From Marinifilum caeruleilacunae (GTDB taxonomy: Bacteria > Bacteroidota > Bacteroidia > Bacteroidales > Marinifilaceae), in contig NZ_RZNH01000016.1 of the NCBI RefSeq assembly GCF_013141825.1, positions 1 to 41,358 on the forward strand: a DNA stretch of 41,358 nucleotides, read 5' to 3'. Below are positions 27,158 to 35,943 of the stretch, in pieces (position 1 is the first letter of the stretch; each line of letters starts with the position of its first letter). Below the pieces are notes generated by a model. That model did no database searches, was not told where the DNA came from, and saw only the letters and a list, made by a program, of their open reading frames with translations. The position numbers and the translations under genes were made by a program.

Positions 27158-27730
27158 ATGAGTTTAGATAGAGAACTACAAAAACGCTCTTCGGTTTGTG
27201 AATTGTGCGCTGCCAGCGAAGGCCTAAAACCATACGAAGTAGCACCATCAAATGGAACAGTAGACCAACACATTTTGGTTTGCAGCACATGCCAAGAGCA
27301 AATAGAGGATAAAGAAAAGATGGATGCCAACCACTGGCGCTGTTTAAACGATAGTATGTGGAGCACTGTCCCTGCAGTACAGGTAATGGCATGGAGAATG
27401 CTTAATCGCCTTAAAGCTGAAGGATGGCCGCAAGATTTACTAGACATGCTTTATCTGGACGAAGAAACCATGACATGGGCACAAGCCACAGGCGAAGGAG
27501 AAGATGACGAAGACAAAGTAAAACATGTAGACAGCAATGGTGTTGAGTTGCAGCCTGGCGACAGTGTAGTTTTGATCAAAGACCTTAAAGTTTCGGGTGC
27601 GGGTTTCACTGCCAAACGTGGTACTGCAGTTCGAAGAATCTCATTGGTTGCAGACGATCCTACCCACATCGAAGGACGCGTAGAAGGACAACAAATCTAC
27701 ATCCTAACAAAATGGATTAAAAAGATCTAA
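27158..27730 (+). CDS. PhnA-domain zinc-ribbon protein
   Basis: The 190 residues have an N-terminal zinc ribbon with paired cysteines (CELC and CSTC, residues around 12-45). The C-terminal PhnA domain is an SH3-like barrel (GVELQPGDSVVLIKDLKV, then YILTKWIKKI). PhnA-type proteins were named from the phosphonate region of E. coli, but their role in general is unclear and no phosphonate genes are present here. The ATG at 27158 is chosen over one at 27029 because the extra 43 residues show no family match and a -7 element lies between the two. Confidence 0.88.
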   Translation: MSLDRELQKRSSVCELCAASEGLKPYEVAPSNGTVDQHILVCSTCQEQIEDKEKMDANHWRCLNDSMWSTVPAVQVMAWRMLNRLKAEGWPQDLLDMLYLDEETMTWAQATGEGEDDEDKVKHVDSNGVELQPGDSVVLIKDLKVSGAGFTAKRGTAVRRISLVADDPTHIEGRVEGQQIYILTKWIKKI

Positions 27731-27753
27731 TATCTAAGCCATAGGCCTAGAAT

Positions 27754-27788
27754 AAAAACAGGAACACTTTTTTAGCGTTCCTGTTTTT
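27754..27788. terminator. bidirectional terminator after the PhnA-like gene
   Basis: A 12-bp perfect stem (AAAAACAGGAAC / GTTCCTGTTTTT) gives a T run in both reading directions. It separates the convergent PhnA-like gene and the four-TM protein gene. Confidence 0.88.
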
Positions 27789-27797
27789 TGTCCAATT

Positions 27798-28409
27798 TTA
27801 TTTTTCAAGCTCTTCTATTTCAGCAAGAAACCTTCTCGTATTTTCCAATTTTTTATCGTAAAGATTTCTGTTGATATAAATCATTACAGGTATGGCCACC
27901 AACAAACCCACAACAAATGGTGCCACCAAAGAATTTATTTTTTGAAACACATCTACTCCAGTTAATAATTTTGAAAAAACCGGTAGAATGACAACGATAA
28001 ACAACGGAGTCAAGATAAGCTCAACCTTCCTATATCTCAAAATCACACGTTTCAGTTTTTCCAATCGCATTTGCAATTGCACAACACTTAAATGATAACA
28101 GTCGACTTTCTGAAATGCAGCAATTTTCGACATCGAAAACACCAAATACATCACACTTAACAGAACACTGCACAAACCTGCGATCAATTGATAAGCATTA
28201 TCTTTTTCCTTAAAAATAAAACTACCAAATACAATCAACAGTACGACTAGCATGGTAGAGTTAAAAATTTCATAAATCATAGGCTTCTGCAACTCTCCTT
28301 TCGATCGATCCAGATTCCTCTTTTTCAATAAATCTTCATTAAGTTTTAAGTTTGCTTCAAGTTTCTTATCCTGTTCTTCCCAAAGGCTCTTTAATTCATC
28401 TAATTCCAT
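27798..28409 (-). CDS. four-TM protein co-transcribed with an ECF sigma factor, possible anti-sigma
   Basis: I recognise no named family. The 203 residues start with a charged amphipathic helix (ELDELKSLWEEQDKKLEAN). Four hydrophobic segments follow at about 53-68, 75-92, 132-150 and 163-180, and the protein ends in a helical tail. The ATG lies inside the last codons of the ECF sigma gene (10-base overlap), so the two are translated together. Genes in this position usually encode membrane anti-sigma factors that hold the sigma factor at the membrane through a cytoplasmic N-terminal helix. That role fits the context but the classical zinc-binding (HxxxCxxC) motif is absent, so it is inference. 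Confidence 0.78.
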   Translation of the reverse strand: MELDELKSLWEEQDKKLEANLKLNEDLLKKRNLDRSKGELQKPMIYEIFNSTMLVVLLIVFGSFIFKEKDNAYQLIAGLCSVLLSVMYLVFSMSKIAAFQKVDCYHLSVVQLQMRLEKLKRVILRYRKVELILTPLFIVVILPVFSKLLTGVDVFQKINSLVAPFVVGLLVAIPVMIYINRNLYDKKLENTRRFLAEIEELEK

Positions 28410-28909
28410 GACAATTCTTTTTGTTTACTTACTTTCTTCTTTAAGGATGTTTTAATCCTGTTGATTTTAGTAGCTACATTCGACTCACTAATCCCGAGTA
28501 TTTCAGCAATATTTTTATATCGATTTCCATCTAGATACAATAAAATCAAGGCCTTGTCTATTTCATTTAATTCTCCTATAAACCGATATAACAATCGCAT
28601 TTTCTCGTTATGCAACGAATCATCATCAAAATCGGGAAGCGAAATCACAGAAACATCCAAGTCCACTTTTCCTGTTTTCGATTTATTATCATTTCTATAG
28701 AATGCAATTGCGGTATTTAATACCACTTTATAAATCCAGGTCGATAATTTAACGCGTCCATCAAATTTCTTTAGCGATTGCCAAATCTGAATCAACACCT
28801 CTTGTTCCAGATCTTTTCTTAAAACCGGATCTTGACAATAGACATTACAGATTTTAAAAATCATTTTCTGATGGTTTCGAATGATTTCAACAAATTGTTT
28901 ATTTCCCAT
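28400..28909 (-). CDS. ECF-type RNA polymerase sigma factor
   Basis: The 169 residues contain sigma region 2 (QDPVLRKDLEQEVLIQIWQS then KLSTWIYKVVLNTAIAFYR, residues about 26-75) and region 4 with its helix-turn-helix (KNIAEILGISESNVATKINRIK, about 134-155). Regions 1 and 3 are missing, as in ECF (group 4) sigma factors, which drive envelope or stress regulons. The co-translated four-TM protein downstream is the likely regulator. I found no matching target promoter in front of its own gene. Confidence 0.92.
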   Translation of the reverse strand: MGNKQFVEIIRNHQKMIFKICNVYCQDPVLRKDLEQEVLIQIWQSLKKFDGRVKLSTWIYKVVLNTAIAFYRNDNKSKTGKVDLDVSVISLPDFDDDSLHNEKMRLLYRFIGELNEIDKALILLYLDGNRYKNIAEILGISESNVATKINRIKTSLKKKVSKQKELSWN

Positions 28910-29358
28910 TACGATTTTTTTGATTCACCTCATTATTATCAGAAGAATCATAATTATCACAGATAATTGAATTTATTTTTCACACAAGCGAGCAGTACAA
29001 CTGTCTTTCAGAAGTTTTGCAAAACAAAAAAAAGCAAAAAATGACAAAAATGGCAGAACCCGAATGTAAATTAAAAATCAATTCTACATGGCGTTCTCGC
29101 TATTTTTAATCTCTACACTTTTCACTATTCACATTAATACGATAAGCTTCATTCTGACAACAGGCTTTATTTTTTTTGTTATTATTTATACAATTAGCAT
29201 TGAAAATATAACAAAACAAGGAAAGTCCCGTATTAAATTAACATTAGCCGAAAGAGAGCTGAAAATGGTGCTTTCAAACGACGTTACTTAAATTTATTTT
29301 GTTTTATTTTACGGATAGAAAACTTAATCCGCAAACAATCACTTAAAAAGCTATCTAT
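28910..29358. other. AT-rich region between ECF sigma gene and ugd
   Basis: This stretch of about 450 bases holds the possible small gene at 29088 and a perfect palindrome, GTTTTGCAAAAC, at 29014-29025. No full Bacteroidota promoter could be assigned to the sigma gene or to ugd within it. No terminator or RNA gene stands out. Confidence 0.5.
29088..29291 (+). CDS. possible small membrane protein
   Basis: This 67-residue frame opens with ATG and encodes two closely spaced hydrophobic stretches (about 3-16 and 18-35), then a basic and polar tail (TKQGKSRIKLTLAERELKM). It is the only open frame of any size in the region and its tail looks protein-like. There is no family match that I recognise and no promoter or RBS that supports it. 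It may be real, or chance in AT-rich DNA. Confidence 0.4.
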   Translation: MAFSLFLISTLFTIHINTISFILTTGFIFFVIIYTISIENITKQGKSRIKLTLAERELKMVLSNDVT

Positions 29359-30708
29359 ATGAACATTACTATTGTTGGTACAGGTTACGTAGGTCTTGTT
29401 TCAGGAACCTGTTTTGCAGAAACTGGTATTAACGTTACGTGCGTTGACGTTGATCAGAAGAAAATCGACAACCTAAACAAAGGTATTATTCCTATTTACG
29501 AACCAGGTTTAGAGCCAATGGTGAAGCGAAATATGGAAAAAGGCCGCTTATTCTTCTCAACAAGCCTTAAAGATTGTCTTGGCGAAGCTGATGCTGTATT
29601 TATTGCCGTAGGTACTCCTCCTGATGAAGATGGAAGTGCAGACCTGCAGTATGTAATTGGTGTGGCAAGAGAAATTGGTAAACACATGCAACACTATATG
29701 GTTGTTGTGACCAAAAGTACTGTACCAATTGGAACAGCTAAAAAGGTTAAAGCTGCAATTCAGGAGGAACTGGACAAGCGAAATTCAGATCTCACATTCG
29801 ATGTGGCTTCAAACCCTGAATTCCTGAAAGAGGGGGCTGCAATTGACGATTTCCTAAAACCGGATCGAGTTGTGATTGGAACCGAGTCGGAAAAGGCTCA
29901 AAAAGTAATGAAAAGATTATACAAGCCATTCTTGCTGAATAACCACCCGGTTATTTTCATGGATATTCCATCAGCAGAAATGACTAAATATGCCGCCAAC
30001 TCGATGCTGGCAACCAAAATATCTTTCATGAACGATATCGCCAACTTGTGTGAAATTGTTGGTGCCGATGTAAACAATGTAAGAAGAGGTATTGGTTCTG
30101 ATTCCAGAATTGGAAATAAATTCATCTATCCTGGTACTGGTTATGGTGGATCTTGTTTCCCTAAAGATGTTCAGGCTTTGGTAAAAACTTCGGAGCAAGA
30201 AGGGCATCCACTTGAAATTTTGAAGTCGGTAGAGTTTGTAAACAACAGACAAAAGAGCATCTTATACCGAAAGGTTATGGCACATTTCGATGGTGATTTG
30301 AAAGGCAAAAAATTTGGTATTTGGGGACTTTCCTTTAAACCAAATACCGACGATATGCGCGAAGCTCCTGCTCTGGTTGTAATTGATAAATTGCTTAAAG
30401 AGGGCGCAGAAGTTGTAGCCTACGATCCAGTAGCAATGGAAGAATGTGAAAGAAGAATTGGAGATTCAATTCAATATGCAAAAGATCAGTACGAGGCATT
30501 GATTGATGCCGATGCATTGATTGTAATCACGGAATGGAACGAATTCAAAGTTCCTAACTTCCGCGTGATGGAAAAACTTCTGAAAAACAAGATTATCTTC
30601 GATGGTCGAAACATTTACGATATGGAAGATATGATAGATAACGAATACATCTATTACTCTATAGGTAGAGAAGTTGTTGGCATTGACCAAAAAGTTCTAG
30701 CAAAATAA
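29359..30708 (+). CDS. ugd: UDP-glucose 6-dehydrogenase
   Basis: This NAD-dependent enzyme oxidises UDP-glucose to UDP-glucuronate. The 449 residues have the N-terminal Rossmann motif VGTGYVGLVSG, the catalytic cysteine in YGGSCFPKD, and the C-terminal UDP-binding domain (GIWGLSFKPNTDDMREAP). The next gene, 60 bases on, encodes UDP-glucuronate decarboxylase, so the product is passed to UDP-xylose. It heads a run of six sugar-nucleotide genes on one strand. Confidence 0.96.
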   Translation: MNITIVGTGYVGLVSGTCFAETGINVTCVDVDQKKIDNLNKGIIPIYEPGLEPMVKRNMEKGRLFFSTSLKDCLGEADAVFIAVGTPPDEDGSADLQYVIGVAREIGKHMQHYMVVVTKSTVPIGTAKKVKAAIQEELDKRNSDLTFDVASNPEFLKEGAAIDDFLKPDRVVIGTESEKAQKVMKRLYKPFLLNNHPVIFMDIPSAEMTKYAANSMLATKISFMNDIANLCEIVGADVNNVRRGIGSDSRIGNKFIYPGTGYGGSCFPKDVQALVKTSEQEGHPLEILKSVEFVNNRQKSILYRKVMAHFDGDLKGKKFGIWGLSFKPNTDDMREAPALVVIDKLLKEGAEVVAYDPVAMEECERRIGDSIQYAKDQYEALIDADALIVITEWNEFKVPNFRVMEKLLKNKIIFDGRNIYDMEDMIDNEYIYYSIGREVVGIDQKVLAK

Positions 30709-30768
30709 TTTTTGATTCAAACTTCAATTCCTCCTGATTTTTATTGGGAGGAATTTAACTATACACAC

Positions 30769-31716
30769 ATGAAAAGAGTACTAGTTACCGGAGGTGCAGG
30801 TTTTATTGGATCTCACCTTTGCGAGCGCCTTCTAAACGAAGGAAACGATGTTATATGTCTGGACAATTATTTTACTGGTGCTAAAACAAACATTGCTCAC
30901 CTGCTTGACAATCCGTATTTCGAGTTGGTAAGACATGATGTTACCGCTCCATACTTTGCCGAAGTAGATGAAATTTACAATATGGCATGTCCGGCCTCAC
31001 CTGTACATTATCAATACAACCCAATAAAAACCATTAAAACTTCGGTAATGGGTGCCATTAACATGCTTGGATTGGCCAAACGCGTGAAAGCCAGAATCCT
31101 GCAAGCTTCCACCAGTGAAGTATATGGCGATCCAGAAATTCACCCACAAACTGAAGATTATTGGGGGAATGTAAATCCTATTGGTATACGTTCTTGCTAT
31201 GATGAAGGAAAACGCTGTGCCGAAACCTTGTTTATGGATTATCACAACCAAAATAATGTTGATATCAAGATCATTCGAATTTTCAATACTTATGGTCCAA
31301 ACATGAATCCTGACGATGGTCGTGTCGTTTCCAATTTTATTGTACAAGCATTACAAAACGAAGACATTACCATTTTTGGAGATGGATCTCAAACCAGAAG
31401 TTTCCAGTATGTGGATGATTTGATAGAAGGAATATCAAGAATGATGAAAACCCAACATGGTTTTACAGGACCAGTAAACATTGGTAACCCTAATGAATTT
31501 ACCATTCTTGAATTGGCTCAAAATGTGATCGAATTAACCAATTCAAAATCAAAAATTATTAATCTTCCACTTCCACAAGACGATCCAACCCAAAGGCAGC
31601 CAAATATTAGCCTGGCAAAAAAAGAACTTAACAACTGGGAACCAAAAGTTCAATTACAAGAAGGATTATTGAAGACAATTTCTTATTTTGATACATTATT
31701 GAAAAATCAAAAATAA
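30769..31716 (+). CDS. UDP-glucuronate decarboxylase (UDP-xylose synthase), SDR family
   Basis: This extended short-chain dehydrogenase decarboxylates UDP-glucuronate to UDP-xylose through a 4-keto intermediate. The 315 residues show the NAD-binding motif [10 protein letters not shown], the catalytic pair in [11 protein letters not shown] (Tyr-x-x-x-Lys), and the family stretches [13 protein letters not shown] and [22 protein letters not shown] at 30712 would add 19 residues before the Rossmann strand; the ATG at 30769 starts directly at [12 protein letters not shown] and is preferred. It follows ugd and precedes rmlA across an 83-base gap with a long inverted repeat. Confidence 0.93.
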   Translation: MKRVLVTGGAGFIGSHLCERLLNEGNDVICLDNYFTGAKTNIAHLLDNPYFELVRHDVTAPYFAEVDEIYNMACPASPVHYQYNPIKTIKTSVMGAINMLGLAKRVKARILQASTSEVYGDPEIHPQTEDYWGNVNPIGIRSCYDEGKRCAETLFMDYHNQNNVDIKIIRIFNTYGPNMNPDDGRVVSNFIVQALQNEDITIFGDGSQTRSFQYVDDLIEGISRMMKTQHGFTGPVNIGNPNEFTILELAQNVIELTNSKSKIINLPLPQDDPTQRQPNISLAKKELNNWEPKVQLQEGLLKTISYFDTLLKNQK

Positions 31717-31724
31717 AATAAGTT

Positions 31725-31770
31725 GTTCGTGAATTAAATCTATCATATTTTTGATATTTAGTTCACGAAC
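31725..31770. repeat. long inverted repeat between the UDP-xylose synthase gene and rmlA
   Basis: The arms at 31725-31739 (GTTCGTGAATTAAAT) and 31756-31770 (ATTTAGTTCACGAAC) pair over 15 positions with one G-U pair. The inner loop can form a further short stem. No T run follows, so it is not an obvious terminator. It would be in the leader of rmlA within the operon. Confidence 0.75.
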
Positions 31771-31799
31771 TCTTCATAACTACTGGTAATTTAACGATA

Positions 31800-32687
31800 A
31801 TGAAAGGAATCATATTAGCCGGAGGATCTGGCACACGTCTCTATCCCATCACAAAAAGCATTTCAAAACAAATCATCCCGATTTACGACAAACCGATGAT
31901 CTACTATCCACTATCGGTTTTAATGCTTGCTGGCATCAAAGAAATCCTGATCATTTCAACCCCAAAGGATCTTCCGCTTTACAAAGACTTATTCGAAGAC
32001 GGCAGTCAGTATGGTCTCGAAATTTCCTACGCAGAACAACCTTCTCCCGACGGATTAGCCCAAGCCTTTATCATTGGCGAAGAATTTATTGGCGATAGTC
32101 CGGTATGCATGATACTTGGAGATAACCTGTACTATGGTTATGAGTTTAGTAAACAATTGGAAGAATCGGCAAAACTGACCGATGGCGCACTAGTGTTTGG
32201 GTATCATGTTAACGATCCGGAACGATATGGCGTAGCAGAGTTCGACGAAAATGGCCTGGTACGAAGTATTGAAGAAAAGCCTGTCAATCCCAAGTCGAAC
32301 TATGCCGTAACAGGTTTGTATTTCTACGATAACACGGTAGTTGAAAAAGCAAAATCCTTACAACCCTCGAAACGTGGAGAGCTGGAAATTACCGATTTGA
32401 ATCAAATCTATTTGCAGGAAGACAAATTAAAGCTAAGGGTACTTGGGCGAGGAATGGCATGGCTCGATACAGGAACACATGAAAGCATGTTACAAGCCTC
32501 GAATTTTATTGCAACAATTGAGCAACGACAAGGCTTAAAAGTTGCCTGCATTGAAGAAATTGCTTTCAGAAATGGTTTTATTAATAAGGATCAGTTGTTG
32601 GAACTTGCCCAACCTCTATTGAAAAATACTTACGGAGAGTATTTGGTAAACATTGCAAACGAAACAATCACACGACGAGAGAATTAG
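31800..32687 (+). CDS. rmlA: glucose-1-phosphate thymidylyltransferase
   Basis: First enzyme of dTDP-L-rhamnose synthesis: joins dTTP and glucose-1-phosphate to give dTDP-glucose. The 295 residues are typical. The nucleotidyltransferase signature [20 protein letters not shown] (residues 8-27) opens the protein, followed by [16 protein letters not shown], and the region [10 protein letters not shown] holds the metal-binding Asp. The stop is one base before the rmlC start, so the genes are tightly coupled. A dTDP-glucose 4,6-dehydratase gene (rmlB) is not in the window. Confidence 0.96.
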   Translation: MKGIILAGGSGTRLYPITKSISKQIIPIYDKPMIYYPLSVLMLAGIKEILIISTPKDLPLYKDLFEDGSQYGLEISYAEQPSPDGLAQAFIIGEEFIGDSPVCMILGDNLYYGYEFSKQLEESAKLTDGALVFGYHVNDPERYGVAEFDENGLVRSIEEKPVNPKSNYAVTGLYFYDNTVVEKAKSLQPSKRGELEITDLNQIYLQEDKLKLRVLGRGMAWLDTGTHESMLQASNFIATIEQRQGLKVACIEEIAFRNGFINKDQLLELAQPLLKNTYGEYLVNIANETITRREN

Positions 32688-32688
32688 A

Positions 32689-33249
32689 ATGGAAATTATC
32701 AAAACTGAAATACCTGATTTACTCATCATACAACCCAAAGTTTTCGAAGACGAGCGGGGTTATTTTTTAGAGAGCTACAACCAACGAGAATTTCTAAAAC
32801 ATGGACTCGACTTGAATTTCGTACAGGATAATGAGTCAAAATCAGGTTATGGAGTCATAAGAGGATTGCATTACCAACTGGCCCCTTATTCACAAACAAA
32901 ATTGGTTCGTGTAATTGAAGGAAAAGTATTTGATGTGGCGGTGGATCTGCGTGAAGGATCACCCACCTATGGAAAGTGGAGAGGAATTGAGCTTTCGGCT
33001 GAAAACAAAATTCAGTTTCTGATTCCAAGAGGTTTTGCTCATGGCTTTTCAGTTCTGAGCGAAACAGCAACTTTTGTATACAAATGCGACAATCTTTACC
33101 ATCCCGAAGCAGAAAGAGGCTTGAACTTTAATGATCCGGAACTAAATATTGATTGGAGAATCGATCCGAAAAGTGCGATTATATCGCCAAAGGATAAAGT
33201 TCTCCCTAACTTTAAAGATGTAGAGAAAAATTTCAAATTTGGAAAATAA
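32689..33249 (+). CDS. rmlC: dTDP-4-dehydrorhamnose 3,5-epimerase
   Basis: Third step of dTDP-L-rhamnose synthesis. The 186 residues form a cupin barrel with the family motifs GVIRGLHYQ, containing the active-site His, and IPRGFAHGFSVLSE. An earlier ATG at 32653 would overlap rmlA and add 12 polar residues; the ATG at 32689, one base after the rmlA stop, gives MEIIKTEIPDLLIIQP, the usual family start. rmlD follows after 10 bases. Confidence 0.96.
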   Translation: MEIIKTEIPDLLIIQPKVFEDERGYFLESYNQREFLKHGLDLNFVQDNESKSGYGVIRGLHYQLAPYSQTKLVRVIEGKVFDVAVDLREGSPTYGKWRGIELSAENKIQFLIPRGFAHGFSVLSETATFVYKCDNLYHPEAERGLNFNDPELNIDWRIDPKSAIISPKDKVLPNFKDVEKNFKFGK

Positions 33250-33259
33250 TTCGTCCCAC

Positions 33260-34132
33260 ATGACAAGCATTTTAGTAACCGGAAGCAATGGACAATTGGG
33301 ATCAGAAATTAGGGAACTTACCACCCTTTATCCTGAGTTCAAATTTATTTTTACAGATATTGAGGAATTGGACATTACCTCTTTGGACGAGATCATTCAA
33401 TTCGTTGAAAAGCACAAGGTAAACTACCTGATCAATTGTGCAGCATACACCAATGTGGATGGAGCAGAAGAAAATGTTGATATAGCCGAACAACTAAATG
33501 CCAAAGCAGTTAAAAACATCGCTGAAATTTCGGCACATTATCAAATCATTCCAATACAAATTTCTACCGATTATGTGTTCTCTGGAAAAGGATTTAAACC
33601 CTACAACGAAGATGACGAAACTTCACCTGGAAGTGTATATGGAAAGACAAAATTAAAAGGAGAAAACTACCTGAGAGAAATCTGCCCAAAGCACATTACC
33701 ATCAGAACATCGTGGTTGTACTCTCCATTTGGACAGAACTTTCTGAAAACCATGATTAAACTTGGCAAAGAAAGAGAAGAACTGCATGTAGTTAGCGACC
33801 AGGTTGGAACACCTACTTATGCTCACGATTTAGCCAAAAGCATCCTGAAAATCATTCGCAGATTGGAAAACGACAAAAATTTTAAAGAATTTGGAGTTTA
33901 CCATTACTCAAACGATGGCGTATGTAGCTGGTTCGATTTCGCTACAGAAATCCAAATCATTTTTGGCAACAATTGCAAAACCAAAAGCACTGATAGCGAG
34001 AGCTTTAAAACTTTAGCCAAAAGACCTCACTATAGCGTCTTGAATAAATCAAAAATTAAACATATTTTTGGACTCGATATTCCACATTGGAGGGGGAGAA
34101 TATCACATTGTATCAATCGAATAAAAAGTTAA
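33260..34132 (+). CDS. rmlD: dTDP-4-dehydrorhamnose reductase
   Basis: Last step of dTDP-L-rhamnose synthesis, NAD(P)H-dependent reduction. The 290 residues begin MTSILVTGSNGQLGSEIREL with the nucleotide-binding glycines. The catalytic Tyr and Lys lie in SVYGKTKLKGE, and IQISTDYVFSGKGFKPY is a family stretch. The ATG at 33260 is chosen rather than one at 33239, which would fall inside rmlC. The phosphomutase gene starts 20 bases on. Confidence 0.95.
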   Translation: MTSILVTGSNGQLGSEIRELTTLYPEFKFIFTDIEELDITSLDEIIQFVEKHKVNYLINCAAYTNVDGAEENVDIAEQLNAKAVKNIAEISAHYQIIPIQISTDYVFSGKGFKPYNEDDETSPGSVYGKTKLKGENYLREICPKHITIRTSWLYSPFGQNFLKTMIKLGKEREELHVVSDQVGTPTYAHDLAKSILKIIRRLENDKNFKEFGVYHYSNDGVCSWFDFATEIQIIFGNNCKTKSTDSESFKTLAKRPHYSVLNKSKIKHIFGLDIPHWRGRISHCINRIKS

Positions 34133-34152
34133 CCAAAGAAATTTTTTCGAAA

Positions 34153-35898
34153 ATGGACAAAACGGAAATTTTAGACAATGTAATTGAAGTAGCCAACAAG
34201 TGGCTGGTAGGGAATTACGATCAGGCAACTAAAGATGCTGTGAAAGAATTACTTGAACAGGATGATAAAACTGCCCTAATCGATTCTTTTTACAAAGATT
34301 TGGAATTCGGCACAGGTGGATTAAGAGGAAAAATGGGTCCGGGAACCAACCGTATGAATATTTATACTGTTGGGGCTGCAACCCAGGGATTGGCGAACTA
34401 CTTAAACAAATCCTTCCCAGAAAAAGAACAAATTTCTGTTTGTATAGGATATGATTGCCGTAACAACAGTAAATTATTTTCAGATACCGTAGCCAACATT
34501 TTCTCGGCCAACGGCATTAAGGCATATATTTTTGAAGATTTACGCCCAACACCGGAAATGTCATTTGCCATCCGTCATTTAGGTTGCCAGTCGGGTGTTA
34601 TCATTACAGCATCACACAATCCAAAAGAATATAATGGATACAAGGCATATTGGGAAGATGGATCTCAATTGGTGCCTCCACACGATAAAAATGTAATTAA
34701 CGAGGTTAAAGCAGTTAAAGTTGAAGACATTAAATTTGAAGGAAATCCAGATTTAATCGAAGTCTTGGGTGCTGATATGGATAAACTTTACCTGGATACA
34801 GTAAAAACCTTAAGTCTTTCTCCTGAAGCAATTCAGAACCAAAAAGATTTAAAAATTGTATTTACTCCTCTTCATGGTACGACTGTAAAATTGGTTCCAG
34901 ATTCACTTGCTAATTTTGGATTCGAAAATGTAATTCACATTCCAGAACAAGATGTTGTTGATGGAAACTTCCCAACCGTTTGGTCGGCAAACCCAGAAGA
35001 ACCAGAAGCATTAAAAATGGCAGTAGATAAAGCCGACGAAATTGATGCTGATTTGGTAATGGCTTGCGACCCTGATGGTGATAGATTGGGAATATCAGTG
35101 AAAAACGACAAAGGAGAATGGGAAATTATTAACGGAAACCAAACCGCTCTTATTTTCACCTATTACCTGATTAAAAGAAGAAGAGAGTTAGGCTTACTAA
35201 CCGGAAATGATTACGTAGTTAAGACAATTGTAACTACCGAATTATTTAAGGATGTAGCAGAGAAAAACAATGTAGAATGTTTCGATGCATACACTGGTTT
35301 TAAATGGATTGCTGATGTGATGCGCAAAAATCCAGATAAAAACTACGTAGGCGGCGGCGAAGAGTCCTTTGGTTATATGCCAGGTGATTTTACCCGCGAT
35401 AAAGATGCAGTTTCGGCATGTAGTGTAATGGCAGAGATTGCAGCATGGGCTAAAGACCAGGGCAAAAATCTTTTCGATATCCTAAAGGAAATCTATATTG
35501 AATATGGATTCTCTAAAGAGAAAATGATTTACATTGTACGTGAAGGCTTACAAGGATCTCAGGAAATTGCGCAAATGATGCACGATTACCGATACAATAC
35601 GCCAAAAGAAATTAATGGATCGCCAGTAGTTTTGGTAAAAGATTACACCACAAGAAAAGCCACAAATCCGATTACGGGAGAAGCTACCGATCTTGATTTT
35701 GAAACCACTGCGGATGTTCTTCAGATTTACCTGGAGGATGGAACAAAAATATCAGTACGTCCATCGGGAACTGAACCGAAAATTAAATACTATTTCGAAG
35801 TACGCGAAGACTTGCCTTCTCTTGAAGAATTTTATGCTACTGAAGAAAAAGCAAATAAAAAAGTTGAAGGAATTATCGATTCTTTGAAATTAAACTAA
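34153..35898 (+). CDS. phosphohexomutase (phosphoglucomutase/phosphomannomutase family)
   Basis: Interconverts hexose-1- and hexose-6-phosphates, supplying glucose-1-phosphate for rmlA. The 581 residues have the four domains of the family: the phosphoserine loop ITASHNPKEYNGYKAYW, the metal loop DPDGDRLG, the sugar loop GGGEESFGY and the phosphate-binding RPSGTEPKIKYY. The length matches the longer form common in Firmicutes and Bacteroidota (PgcA-like). Specificity for glucose or mannose cannot be read from sequence. The ATG at 34153 is preferred over an internal rmlD frame start at 34087. It is the last gene of the sugar run and is followed by a hairpin. Confidence 0.94.
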   Translation: MDKTEILDNVIEVANKWLVGNYDQATKDAVKELLEQDDKTALIDSFYKDLEFGTGGLRGKMGPGTNRMNIYTVGAATQGLANYLNKSFPEKEQISVCIGYDCRNNSKLFSDTVANIFSANGIKAYIFEDLRPTPEMSFAIRHLGCQSGVIITASHNPKEYNGYKAYWEDGSQLVPPHDKNVINEVKAVKVEDIKFEGNPDLIEVLGADMDKLYLDTVKTLSLSPEAIQNQKDLKIVFTPLHGTTVKLVPDSLANFGFENVIHIPEQDVVDGNFPTVWSANPEEPEALKMAVDKADEIDADLVMACDPDGDRLGISVKNDKGEWEIINGNQTALIFTYYLIKRRRELGLLTGNDYVVKTIVTTELFKDVAEKNNVECFDAYTGFKWIADVMRKNPDKNYVGGGEESFGYMPGDFTRDKDAVSACSVMAEIAAWAKDQGKNLFDILKEIYIEYGFSKEKMIYIVREGLQGSQEIAQMMHDYRYNTPKEINGSPVVLVKDYTTRKATNPITGEATDLDFETTADVLQIYLEDGTKISVRPSGTEPKIKYYFEVREDLPSLEEFYATEEKANKKVEGIIDSLKLN

Positions 35899-35904
35899 TA
35901 TTTT

Positions 35905-35928
35905 TAGGGTAGCGTTACTGCTACCCTA
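35905..35928 (+). terminator. hairpin after the phosphohexomutase gene
   Basis: A 9-bp perfect stem (TAGGGTAGC / GCTACCCTA) with a six-base loop lies just after the stop codon, followed by CACTTATTTTTATTT. The T-rich stretch is delayed, so termination may be partial, and the next gene starts only 15 bases on. Confidence 0.7.
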
Positions 35929-35943
35929 CACTTATTTTTATTT

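Noticed and set aside
29014-29025. Perfect palindrome GTTTTGCAAAAC upstream of the ECF sigma gene
   Set aside because: No promoter elements or second copy near it in this AT-rich region; noted only as part of the intergenic entry.
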